From Halictus rubicundus (lineage: Eukaryota; Arthropoda; Insecta; Hymenoptera; Halictidae), in NCBI RefSeq assembly GCF_050948215.1, contig NC_135157.1, forward strand, positions 6,634,001 to 6,698,000: a DNA stretch of 64,000 nucleotides, written 5' to 3'. The notes below the pieces were generated by a model. The model was not told the DNA's origin. It saw only the letters and a list, made by a program, of their open reading frames with translations, and did no database searches. Position numbers and translations under genes: made by a program. Shown one piece after another: positions 37,240-48,963 of this stretch (its first letter is position 1; every line of letters begins with the position of its first letter).

Positions 37240-37445
37240 CTAAAGCAAAAAGGTCAAGGTGTATAGTCATCGAAGAGGTAGGTCGATGGTCTGCCCCTTA
37301 ACCCTTCTGTTTATAACCCATTAGGGACTTTCAGTTAGACATTTTTCATGATCCTGATCAAATATCTTTAAACCCCTTTCAGATCCTCGTTATTCAAATT
37401 GTGTTCGCTTTCTTTCTTTGACAACTGATCCTATCATGCAAACAC

Positions 37446-37978
37446 GGTGTGTTCAAAAAGTTCCAAGACTGGTTTAATACAAAATTGACTTCTGTTGATT
37501 AATTTGTATTGTTCAGTTTTTTACATACAGTGTTCTCTCTGTATACGTCCCAAATGCCTATCCGATAAATGTTCCAGAACTATCCCCACTGTTCGAGAGG
37601 TCTCGGATGCCGATATAGTACGACGTTCACACAATGCTTCGAAGGCCTTGGGAATTCCTTTTTTCTTATCTGTTTTAATTACTCGATACGTTCTCTTCAT
37701 TGGCAATTTGATTTTTGGGGGAAAAGTCAGCAGGTGCCAAATCCAGCGAACATGGTGGGTGGTTAATTATGCTTTTCTCTTTGTCAAAAATTTTGTAACG
37801 ACGAGCAGATTCCATTGTTTCAATCGCGACAACGTATAAAATCAAGCAATTCCTTCCGATGCAATACCGAAGAACAAATGAACATCGTGAAACGAAAAAA
37901 TGATGGTGCACTGGTAAATTCATACATGAGGCTACTAGTATGTCTGTAAAAAAATCAGTCTGGGAACTTTTCGCGTGT
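37446..37978 (-). mobile_element. Decayed mariner/Tc1-type transposon relic
   Basis: Ends GTTCAAAAAGTTCCAAGACT and, inverted, CGCGAAAAGTTCCCAGACTG pair as a terminal inverted repeat (about 18 of 20 in the core). On the minus strand, 37760-37720 encodes HPPCSLDLAPADF, the conserved HPPYSPDLAP region of mariner-family transposases. A one-base frameshift follows, then KLPMKRTYRV-like sequence in another frame. Part of the interior (37535-37650) is replaced by a copy of a dispersed repeat. Confidence 0.75.
37535..37650 (+). repeat. ~120-bp dispersed repeat, copy inside transposon relic
   Basis: Has TATACGTCCCAAATGCCTAT, CCGATAAATGTTCCAGAACT, ATCCCCACTGTTCGAGAGG and TCTCGGATGCCGA, matching the copy at 21715-21880. 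It lies within the decayed transposon at 37446-37978. Confidence 0.65.
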
Positions 37979-38390
37979 AAATAACGAAATAAATAATAAC
38001 CGATGTGGATTGCATTTTTGCAACGACGTGGCAGCAACAGTGTTATCGTTTAGTGTTCCCGATCGATCGGCAAGGTACACAGTTGCCTCTTTCGAGAGAC
38101 ACCCCCCTCGCAGACGGGTTAGTTAGCTTTAAATTCACAATGGTTTGTATTTATAGAGGCGGGGCGCGTGTAAACGCAACTGAGGTGTGCAACGCAGTGT
38201 GTATCCATCCGTTCGGCTAAACGTTTAATTCGATGTTGATCCGTCAAAGGAAGAAAGGGATAATTGTGCAAGCAAGATTCCGAAAAGCAAATTTGTGCAC
38301 GCAGCCACGGCATAAGGGTTAATGGACAGTCCGGCGAGTATTCTAAGCGGTGGCAAGTTCTACGAAAATTGGAGAGTGCAAACAGCTTAC

Positions 38391-38538
38391 CGCTCCAGTA
38401 ACATCCGTAGAGCTCGACCCGCATGCAAACCGTCCGCGTGTGATGGCTGTAGGGCAGAAAACGGATCTTGCTCGCCCACAGAGGCGGCTCCAGCTCGTGC
38501 TTGGACTCCAAATACGTGTTCGTGTTACCCTGTATTAC
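38391..38538 (-). CDS. Ddr: DDR exon: end of discoidin domain
   Basis: This 148-nt exon of 49 codons plus one base starts in phase 0 after a CCAG acceptor and ends one base into a codon before GTAAGC. It reads VIQGNTNTYLESKHELEPPL, then WASKIRFLPYSHHTRTVCMR and VELYGCYWS. The pattern of GNxNTY, a proline pair, FLPY and VCMRVELYGC is typical of the C-terminal half of DDR discoidin domains. Two cysteines (VCMR and YGC) close the two domain disulfides known from human DDRs. The residue two before the VCMR cysteine, Asn in human DDR2 and part of its collagen site as I recall, is Thr here. A 1.15-kb intron with a transposon relic separates it from the next exon. Confidence 0.95.
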
Positions 38539-39207
38539 CTGGAACCGTGGAAACGTTGGTTAAAGACCAGGACAATTCCGGCCACTCGGTCCTACCCTTT
38601 GAGTTTTGCTGTTCACCCTCCTCCTCCCCCCCCCCGCTCAGGAAAACATTGATTTCTTTATTCCCCCTTACAATAGACAGCGCATACACTTCTGCCAATA
38701 CTAGCCAGTAGGACGACCCATTGTCAGAGATACTTCGGCTTTGCTTGACTTTATCGAACTTGCGCCCGGACAAATATAGCGAATTTGTAATTCAATCGAT
38801 CGGCCAACGGACCTCCTCCGATCCTTTTGGGCTGCCACGGTTGGACCTAGGATCTACCAATTAGCAAACGACGAACTGTACCGATCATAAATATTCGAGC
38901 TTGTTTAACATCACATCTATGGAGCACCAGAAGTTCTCGAGAATCGACACCAATGTTTCTTCCGAGTATAATTGCCGATACAATAATCAATTTTATTCTT
39001 AATAACTACACTGCTAGACTTAATAACTAAAATAAAAACATTCTCCATGGATTGTAAAAAACGAAGGCAAAGTAAAAAGTTCTTTCTATCGTTAATAATT
39101 TTGGTACGTTGAAAATAAAGTGTTTCAAAATTCTTTTAAACTTTTCTCTACTTTTATACCCACCCATGATAAATACATAAAACCCAGAAATAATTACTTC
39201 CGGCCTA

Positions 39208-39413
39208 TTAACACGTTGACTGCCATGTCACCCGGAATTATTTGTCCAGGTTTTAAAATTAAAATTTTTACCTTAATATATTCATCGTACCAAATTTGAT
39301 TAGGAACTGTAAAACGCAAGAACTGTAATTTTGTTAAATTTTTATTACATTAAATAACTTGCTTCGATTTTATGGAATTTTTGAGGTTTCTCGTTTGGCA
39401 GTCAAAGTGTCAA
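39208..39413. mobile_element. TTAA-flanked MITE, family B
   Basis: Ends TTAACACGTTGACTGCCA and TGGCAGTCAAAGTGTCAA are inverted repeats with TTAA at one side and TCAA at the other. The 206-bp AT-rich interior has no coding capacity. Confidence 0.65.
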
Positions 39414-40240
39414 TAACGTCTTCATAAACAACGCCCACCGAATATTGCCTTCGCAACACTCAGAGTGCTGCTTTGAAATTACTACGAATTCTCAGATAAT
39501 ATTGTGCAATTTAAAATGTTCAACGGTGACAATTTGAATGATTGAAACTCGCCAAATCTTCAGCACGCCCAAGGTACTGGCAATGTTCGTTCCTTTGAGA
39601 CTGGCTAAACGGCCCGCCGCTGTTCAAACATTTACCATCCCGCCTCCTTTGAGTTAATCCAGTCGACGCGATCAAAAGTGCAACGCTCGTTCGAATATCG
39701 GTCTATCGATCGTGCGCGAACCGAAAACCCCGAACACATTCGTTCCCTTCGCGTTTCGGGACAGCCTTTCACCGCGTCCGACGTGTCGCCGACAGGAAAA
39801 AGCGTAATCGTCTCGTGTCAAACCTCCTGGCAAGGTCACCCTTTCGTCTGGTGACAGTGTTCTGTCAAAACAGCTCCCCCTCCCCCCGTGCTCTCGCTCG
39901 ATGACATTTATATCGCCGTGAAGTTGCGTTTCTACGCCTCGGCACATGCTGGAATACCGGGCGTCTGGCTTCGGACATTCCGTCACAGGACGGACATCGC
40001 GTTCCACCGCATCAGACTGGGGGCTAAGGACTAATTTCATCCCACATTCCACCACGTTAGGTATGACGAGGGGATGAGGGATTCAGAGATGGTTGGAGGG
40101 AGAGGAGGAGATCACAGGCACGAAGACCGGCTCGAGCAACAATGAGGGACGGAGACAGAGGAATGACCGTGATGGGGTTGAGTTAAACGTCCATCGCCCG
40201 CATTCTCTGATCCTGGTCCGGGAGACCATATTCCCGCAAT

Positions 40241-40290
40241 CTCTCTCTCTCTCTCTCTCTGTCTCTCTGTTTCTCTCTCTCTCTCTCTCG
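40241..40290. repeat. CT microsatellite, interrupted
   Basis: Two CT tracts separated by GTCTCTCTGTTT. Confidence 0.95.
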
Positions 40291-40789
40291 GACAATTTCT
40301 GCCTCTCTGTCTTCGTGATGCAATATTGATTTCACGTTGTGGGTTTATGAATAAAATAAGCGGTTTATCCGACTTTGGCACGGGGTGGACGCCGCGCAGA
40401 AAGCTGAAGGTGGAAAAGGGGTGCACGGTCCCAAGAGATCACGCGAGCTGGCGTTGCCCATTGCGAGCAGATAACCAGGCATAGTGGCCGCCGTACATGT
40501 GTACGTGCTCTCTACATAGACGGACGCGTTTCCGTCTGGCACTGGCCATGGTTGTACACACCATTGCCACACGGATATGGGTACGTGCGGCTGTGCCGTG
40601 CAGCATGCAACACAGTTGCGTGACAGAGCGTTTTGCGGCGGGCACGACACATTCAGCGCACGTTCCCTACCCCAACGTACACGTTCCGTATCATCGGCCG
40701 GTCTCTATCTCTTTTCGGTGCGGCCAAGCATCGACTTCGACTACTGTTACCGGCTCTATTCCCACCGCGCCCACCTCTGTTCCTTTGCT

Positions 40790-41035
40790 ACACCCGCGCA
40801 AAGCGTTGCTTCTTTCGACTCGTCTGACCCGGACGCCCGACCGCCTTGCTGTTTTATTGTTTATGTGGCTGGATACTTGCGGGGAAACTGTTTTTGGTTC
40901 CGTTCGATAGGTTGAAAGGAGATTCCAGCGCTCGAGCAACCGATTGGGGGTATGCTCGGGGCAAAGGACAGGGCTTCTGATGAAACTTTTGGTTAATGGG
41001 AACGTGTGTAAGCGTTTCAAAGTAACATTATACCT
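40790..41035 (+). repeat. Local segmental duplication, member 1
   Basis: Shares with 41455-41685 the strings ATTGTTTATGTGGCTGGATA, CTTGCGGGGAAACTGTTTTT, GGGGCAAAGGACAGGGCTTC and GGTTAATGGGAACGTGT in the same order and orientation. The two members are about 650 bp apart. Confidence 0.8.
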
Positions 41036-41145
41036 TTGGGAAGTTTAATAAGCTTGTGTTCGATGCTTGCAGAAGCTCGTCGGATTTTTAAATGTTTCCG
41101 ACCCCTCGATTCCTGATCTCCAGGATTGGATTCCTCACGATTGAA

Positions 41146-41283
41146 TTAACCCGCTCGAATGGCGACTGCAAGACGCCACTAAGAATTGCTGTATCATTAT
41201 TCAAAATATTTTTTACATTATCAAATTTGTTTGTATCTAATAATCGTTTTGGAGTTAAAATAGCTTCAAGTGCAAACGGTTAA
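41146..41283 (-). mobile_element. TTAA-flanked MITE, family A, copy 5 (deleted)
   Basis: 138 bp between two perfect TTAA sites. It retains GGCGACTGCAAGACGCC, GCTGTATCATTATTCAAAA, TTTTTTACATTATCAAATT and GGAGTTAAAATAGCTTCAAG, but the middle third of the family is missing. It lies between the two members of a local duplication. Confidence 0.75.
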
Positions 41284-41454
41284 ATGAACAGAATAAATTT
41301 AATTCAATAGACCAATGGGTCTACAAAGTGTATCTTCAACTTCTCTTTGTGGATGGTTTTAACCATCGTCAATTGTATAGTTGTAAAATAGGTCCGCCAA
41401 CAAGATATTGAGTTACCAAAGGGCCTAATTTACGATTCGCAATGAACACAGCAC

Positions 41455-41685
41455 ACACTGTGAAACGTGCAACCGGTGCTCCCTTTTTATTTCGATTGTC
41501 GGCTTGCCATGCTCCTCGATTGTTTATATTGCTGGATAGTTGCGGGGATACTGTTTTTGGGTCTGTTGGATTGCCTGAAAGGAAATTCCGAAGCAGAAAC
41601 AGTCGATCGGATACGTTTGGGGCAAAGGACAGAGATTTTAATGAAAATTCTGGTTAATGGGAACATGTTCCAAAGTAACGTGTTA
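41455..41685 (+). repeat. Local segmental duplication, member 2
   Basis: Matches 40790-41035 with ATTGTTTATATTGCTGGATA, GTTGCGGGGATACTGTTTTT, GGGGCAAAGGACAGAGATTT and GGTTAATGGGAACATGTT. A TTAA MITE lies between the two members. Both are open in one plus frame (WLDTCGETVFGSV / LLDSCGDTVFGSV) but no domain is recognised. Confidence 0.8.
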
Positions 41686-44600
41686 CAGATTTTGAGAAAG
41701 AAGGCTTCCTTTGTCCCGTCTTCAAGTTTTTCATGCAGCCAGACTCTCGTCAAAGTTCGTCAGAGTAAATATATGTATATTTGTTTAGATGAAGATGCTT
41801 GTTCAGAATCTTCTACCAACTCTCAGGTAATTGATTCTATTTCTAGGAAATTTCTGGTACATCCCCCGGCAAGTAGAAATTATCATTTCATGCTCGGACT
41901 TCAGCATAGCAAATCGCGTACCGGACGTAGCGTGTCGCATCGATTTGAATAAATGAAAATCAGATGGGGCTATATGTCTGACGAGTAATGCTGGATGGAG
42001 GAGGAATTTCCTATTCCAACTCTAATGATGTTGTTTTAGTCGTAACAGCAGCATGGGGTGTGGAATTATCGGAGGGTAGGATAACTTTACGTCGATTTGT
42101 GGTTACGCGTCGCTGCTTCGCTAACAATGCATCATAATAAAAACGAAATTATGTTGTTACTTGATGTACCGTACACCAATTTTATGATTGCAAGCAAACA
42201 TTTTCTTAAATTTACAAAATATGTAGAAACACGAAACTGTTAATTCGCATAACTTTTTATTCTGCATAAATATCCGCGGTCTATTGATTATTACTTAAAT
42301 TGTGTGACAAGTCTGTAATTTCTCGCGAACAAACACAATTTTATATTCTTCATTTTAATCATTTTTACTATAGAATTATTTACACTCGTAATTTAAGAAG
42401 AATTGCAACTAATTTCCATATCATAAAACAGCCTACATACTCTTATATCAATTTTTATAAAATATTCCAAAGCAGAACGAAACGAAAGAGAAATTTCGTT
42501 TCTAAGGGTTGAAAAATGGCCCACCCTTACAGATATTTACCGCTTTATCGTTTAAAGTCCATACCCGACCGAGAAGAAAATATCAATTTGAATAATTCTA
42601 TCGTTCTCGAATCTCCTATATTTGCGCTGCCGCGTCGGTAAAGGGAAGAAAATCATTAAAGTAACAGCTACGGCAAAAACTCGACAATTCTGGGGGTTTA
42701 TTCAAAGGTCGAAGGAGAGAGTGCGCGGAGGCTCGAAGGAATCGTTGCCAGCGTGCGATGGATTTAAGAGATCCATTCCGAGAAATTAAATTCTGTGCGC
42801 GCTTTGCAATCTCATTAAATTCCCGGGGAACAAACGTGTGCTCCTACGCCAGTGCAAAGTGTGGCGGCGTTGATGGCGTAACGTGCTACCGGCGTTGGTC
42901 CCAGGGTGCCCGAAATGAGAAAGAATCGACCCCAGACGGAGGGGTGGGTTTGCCAGCCGGGGTTCGCTAAGGTACACGCCGACCAGGAGCTAAGGGTTCA
43001 CCTCGGGAAGGGTTTTCCAAGTGGCAGTTTCTGGGAGGAAACGATGACCTGCGTGGCGGCTGGTTCGGGGATGAGGCTGGCCAATGGCCCAAGGGCGGCT
43101 GCGTTCAAACATTGAAAACCTTTAATTATTTATTTACGGTAAGAAAACGAAATGGTTAGTCGGTGCCCTCAACTACATGGAATTTAAAACGTTCCCGTCT
43201 ACCTTGAGGTATAAACGCGAGAGATAAAAGTAGCATTACCACCAACCACAATGTAATCGCTTTTTGACAGCTTCTGTTATGGCAAGATTCTGAAATGATG
43301 AGCATAGAACAGTGGGGGACACAGGAGTTGAGTCTTCTCGTTTGTAGGTTAAACAATGTTTGATTCTGCTGCGACGTAAACGGGCCGGAAGTTTTTAAGC
43401 AACAATATAGCAGAAATTGTTGCTTGTTATATCGTTATCGTTTTAAGCTACACAAATAATAAAATATTGACGAACGCGTTGTTCGTAACTGCTCGTTCAC
43501 ATACCAAAATTAAACGTGCGCATTGCGAAACAAGTTTTCGTGACAACCTAATATTATTTTAGGGGAATTGGCGTCTTTGGAGCAGACAATTTTATTTACG
43601 AGGTCCAACGCCGTTGAACGGATGCACGGGTTTTTCCGTTGCGCGAGGAGGATATTAGCTTTCATTACCCTAACCGTGAGACCTTCGAAACGCTAGACGA
43701 CCTTGCAACTCTACCTGCTCCACCCACACACATCGAGGTATCGTCGCCTGTGCCCTTCTAATGCAATTTCCTGTTACTTTTACTTTCCCCTTCGGTCGCA
43801 GGAACGCGTGCGTGCCAGCATGCGTACGCCCCAGTGCATGCGCACGCGGGGGTCAAGTGTTAAGCGTCGAGCAATTATCGCTGATATCGATCTGCGTTAT
43901 TGTTCGAGGTTTCCTCGGTTCACGGTCGAGCCGGCGAGCGTCCCGTGTAATTTGTAATTTTTAACACCGGCACCCTTTCACGCGCCCGCAGAAGTTCCGC
44001 TCCTGAAACTTGTTTCTGGTGATTGCGGAGCAATCTGGCACTTCGATCGGTCGCGTGACGTATGGTCAGTCTCTTAGCGAACTTTTTGCTACTTTGCGGA
44101 GGGTTGACGCTTCTTTATTGAGCGGCGTGCGGGGGGAGTGGCGAGGGGGAGGGGCGCACAAACTCGATTACTCGACAGGAGTCGCGAGAAGATAAAAAGA
44201 AAACGATGAACCCCGGATAGGACGGCTACATCTGATTAAACGTAATAATTTTCGCAGAAATAGTCGCACAGGGGAGCCGAGGATTATGCTTCATACATTC
44301 TCGCTTATCGCTGGATCTGCCGGCCGTTGAAAGTGACCGTGTGTCGCCGTGTACATGTGAGAAGGCTGGAATTCATTTCGTTTTTGCACTGATTTACAAA
44401 CTGTCGCAGTTCGGCGTTCGTAATATTTTGATTACGAGTTTGATGTGTTTGCGACAGAAATGCGTAAATGAAATAAAAGACTGTGAAAATGTTAGGATTA
44501 TATTACTGTCGACTCATTAATGTTGTTAAACGGAGAAGTACATTCTCATTTATCTCCCGTTTAGCACAACTGACATAGAATATTTTTGTTTTGCATATAT

Positions 44601-47511
44601 TGTCGATCTAATAATATCACTCCGTCAAAGTGACTGTTAATCACAGACTGGAATGCTGAATGCAGTTATATCGAATGATCTGACTGCGAATTTTATGCGT
44701 TTATGACAAAATCGAGTAGATGTCGCTTGAAATAGTGAGAAGCTTCGAAGAATTGAAACATGCCAATAGGCTAGTTTTAATCTATTAGAACTATTAAAGA
44801 ATTATATAAAGAATACACTATTTGGTAATTTTCTGATTTTCTATTTCTTGCAATTGATGGAGATGTTTATTTTAGACACAGATCCGCGGTTTAGGATAAG
44901 TGTCTGCAAACAGTACGCGCATAAATGTGTTTCAATTAAATGCTGCGCCAGCGGAGGATAGTGTGCAATGAGCTGAGGAGTGCAAAGAACGACCAGGAGA
45001 TAAGTATTATTAAAAAGGAGCATGTCAGTTATGGAAAGCCGGAGAAATTGCGACAAGGACCTCAAGGAGGAAGCTGATACAGTTAATAGCTCGGAGCGAC
45101 GGGACAATATGAACGAAGGTAACCCGCGCCGCCGTCTTCTGTGCGCTTCATTCATCACTTAAATGCTGTAAAATTACATTGTGGCCCGGCACAGCCGAGG
45201 ACGAATGATACGGTTCATTTTTGAATAGGGAAACGACGCGGAAAGGCTCGAGAACCAATTGTTTCGCCCCGAACAAGCGTTATTATTTTCCTTTGGAATC
45301 GCGATATACATTCCGCGCACATTGTTATAGCATACGAGACAAAAGCTATGGTCTGTCATAATATCGCCATTCAAGCGTGATTTTTCCGCACGAGAGGAAT
45401 TCAATGTAAACATATTTCAATCACGCACAAAGGTCAAGTCCCTGTAAAGCAACCATTTTGTAAACTCGTCGTACGAATATTCTTTATTCATTCGATTGGA
45501 CCGTTTCGCTGCAAAGATAAATGTTTATTCGTATCAGTTCGACTTGAACACGACAATGAACGCATTCAGGGAGAGAAAAGTAAAATGGGAGGATTATTAA
45601 TTAGAACAATAGCTTCATTAAGGCTTCCGAAAGCGTGGAATCGAGGGCGAATGGATTCAATCCAGAAAATAGCTTGCGAAGTTTAATAGAAACGTTGCAG
45701 CATTCAAAAAATGTTTATATATTATTATCGGGGAAGTCACGTGTTCAAAGTATATTTTTCAAGAATTTAAATTCAACAAACTGTCGATCGCAAAATTAGC
45801 AGTCCCAATTTCGTTTTCATTTTTCATTTTCCGTTTCAATAGGTTAGTTTTCCTCGTCGACAAATTCGACGAGCCAGACGTCCCCCACTGAATTTACGCG
45901 ATTTTCAAGCTCCTATAACTTGCGCTCATGATCTTTTTTGCTCATCGGCGCGACGTATAAAGGAAAATTATTGTGCCGGAGCGTGTACGCGGTAGCTTCT
46001 CGGATAAGCGTTTCCGTGAACTACTTCTCCGCGCTGTTATTGGATTATCAGTCCCTGATAGAATGACATGTTTAAGAGACCATTTTACTTATTTTTCCGG
46101 AACTATGTCTCTCCAAGTTCGGCTGATTAAATTTTACTGGGACACGGATATCGTATTTGAGGTCAATCGACCATGCCAGGATACGGTAAGAGGATCGGGA
46201 AAGGATTATAACATGTGACTGAAAGAAAATTTGTTATTTCTTGAAAGACATCCTTTCAAAGCGTCCGATACGCTTCCTGTATCTTCGTTGTTTCGTTACT
46301 GGATTTTATGGACGTATGACAAAAATGCCTAGTAAGTGAAATATCAAGACGTTAGAAAAATTTTAGAATATCGTTTGAACACTTCATTCATTTCTATTTC
46401 TTACAATTGGATTAGAAAATTGTTATTCTGCATAAAATGTCCGCTGTCCATTGAAAATTAGACCATTCTCAGTCTAATTGTTTAACACTGTAAACGTGAA
46501 TACTGGTTGTTAATTTGTCGTTTAGCCTCTCTCTTTACAATCTTTAAAAAGACACTTCCAAAGAACTGAATAGAGAATTCACCCTTTAAGCACAGCCAGA
46601 GTATTTCACGATTATTTCACGTAAAATTAATAGAGTTCAAACGTCGACAATTCCTCGTTTATAATTCTTTAATTTTGTAGGGTTGTTTATTTCTATTATA
46701 GGATCGGTCGCTACTGAGAATCATTGGTGTTTATGAGATGAATGAAATGTATTACACACAGGAATTTTGATAAGTACATCATGGATCATTATGCAAAATC
46801 AAAATTGTTTACACCTTTACATCTAATTCTTTTTTGAAGAGATCAAACGTCGACGATATCTCGGTTATGATTCAGCGTTCCTTTAATTCCGCGGAGCAGC
46901 GTAGGAACGACTTCATCAATTTTATTAGATACTCGCTTACGATAATAAACATTTCGAGCAACACGAATGCGCCGAATAAAGGTTCGAGAGCGTTCACTTC
47001 CCCGTCGGATCAGCCCGTAAATATCAGAGGCTGAATTCAGAGCCGCACTCACGCGATCTTCGCTGCTAACAAGATCCTTTCCGCGATTTCAAGATGGTTC
47101 CACTCTCACGTAACAACGAGTTACAGAAAAACCCTTCGGAATACTCGAGCGTTGCTCGTTCGCGGTTAGATTTCCCGGGTCGGGCCGAGCCGGGCCGGGC
47201 CGGGCCGGGCCGCGGGCGCGCAGCTCGATATTTCGCCCCCGCAGTATCTCCGGTAGCGAGCGGGATCTCGTTTCCGGTGAAACGCGTTTCGCTCTATCCG
47301 GCCCATTAGAAACAGTTACGGTTCCAGTTAGAATAACAATCGGTCGTGATAAAGCGGCCGCGCCGCGTATTCCGTGACGGTACCGAATTATTTCCCGCGC
47401 GGACAACGTTTCGCTAATGTGCCCCGTTTCCTGTGCGTGCAACATTATAACTAACATTACACGGCGGGCTGCAATATCGTTCCGTCCGACCACCCTTATT
47501 TTTTCCTCGCT

Positions 47512-47539
<28 letters not shown>
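47512..47539. repeat. CT microsatellite
   Basis: About 13 CT units in a GC-rich island. A GGGCC short tandem repeat lies nearby at about 47178-47215. Confidence 0.95.
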
Positions 47540-47544
<5 letters not shown>

Positions 47545-48576
47545 CGGTCTCTCTCTGTCCCGGTGTTGAAAATGCCTGCCGTGCGTGTGCACGCGCGTGA
47601 TTTACGCGGAGCCCCGGATCGCCGGGATCCAACGCAACGCCGGTTTGCGTGTCAACCGGTCGAGCACGCATTCGTCTTCTCACGCGGCCACCCTACGCAG
47701 AACCCACCTTCCGCTTGTCCCTTTCGGTAATTATCGGATTTCCACACGGAATTCCCGCGTCACGGACCGACCCACCGAGAAAACCTGACAGCCCCGGGCC
47801 TCCCGGCTGTTCGCGTGACACGATAATGACGAATTAAGCGGTTCGAAGGGAGCCGCCCGTGCCGCATCCCTTAAACGCGAGTTTCAACCCCGCGAGAGTC
47901 GTCGAACTCGCGTACGCGCTCATCGCGTGTCCAATTTCGCTGATCGATGCACTGTGGGGCGAGTTTGCGGCCTCCGAGCTAAGATCTCCGATACTTTTCA
48001 ACCCCTGTCGAATATCCAAAATTTTCCACATTTTTCTACGATCAAATCGCTGGAAAGCGAAATTGATGTACTTGTCAATGAGCACATACAACAGATTTCA
48101 AAGAGAAATTGGAAAGTCGGTACCCGTGTATTCAGCTATTTACATAAGGGTTGAAATTTGACTCGGAAAATTATGGAGAAATATCTTTATACGTATGATT
48201 ATAATTTTAAGGGTCGCAGATGGCAATAAATGGTATGAAAAAATTAATGTATCCAATGAATGAGCTTGAAATGGGTTAGTTGCATTTAAGAAAACAAATT
48301 GAAGATCTATGTATTACTATAACGTATACAGTGGTACACGCAGTATTGTATACAGTAGTATGTACAGTATTCTATGTGCCAGAGATTGAGCACCGACAAT
48401 GATTTATATTCCGAATGCGAAGTAAATCACACTTTATTACCTCGATCCGGATCATAATAACGTAGAACCCTTATCTCGCCGTATAATGGCGTTGATAATT
48501 CTGTCCTAAGTATCATAAACTAGAAAATATATGTCTCAGGCCACTATCATGATCACCTACAGGAACATAGTTTAGG

Positions 48577-48963
48577 TTAACCCCCGATAGTTCAGCGGTT
48601 AACCGTATGGCGGGAACATGGTCCATTCCGGTCGACAATAGTAATAATCATGTATCTGAACTGTAATGTGCTTTGTTGTCAACACTTCGCGTCGTTGCAT
48701 AGAAACCGGACGGATAGACAAAATTTTGAATCGAACATCAATATCATAGATCTCTTCGAGTTTGAAATAAAGTATTTTAGATCTTTGAAATAAAATATTT
48801 TGGATCTGTATCCTAGTCTAGATACCCGATATTTTCGATATTTCCATGCCTCTAAAAACACAAAAATCTGCAATAACCTCGGTCAGCGAAAATATTAAAG
48901 AAATTTTGAAAAGAAATTACAAGCTGGTTAATCCAGGCAGCCGGTTATTCACGTAAGGGTTAA
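48577..48963. mobile_element. Possible TTAA-flanked element
   Basis: TTAACCCCCGATAGTTCAGC at the left and ACGTAAGGGTTAA at the right suggest TTAA-bounded inverted ends about 387 bp apart. The match is short, so this is tentative. Confidence 0.3.

Larger units (their letters stand above)
37240..38390 (-). other. DDR intron (1.15 kb) with transposon relic
   Basis: This is the shortest intron of the locus in view. About half of it is a decayed mariner/Tc1-type relic (37446-37978). The remainder, 37980-38390, shows nothing recognisable. Confidence 0.85.

Noticed and set aside
47089..47592. 167-codon minus-strand frame
   Set aside because: Composed of the CT microsatellite and the GGGCC repeat translated into Arg/Glu and Pro/Ala runs.
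48583..48630. tRNA-like A box (TAGTTCAGCGG) with a possible B box
   Set aside because: No acceptor, anticodon or T-arm pairing could be built, the B box is poor, and the string lies at the end of a possible TTAA element.
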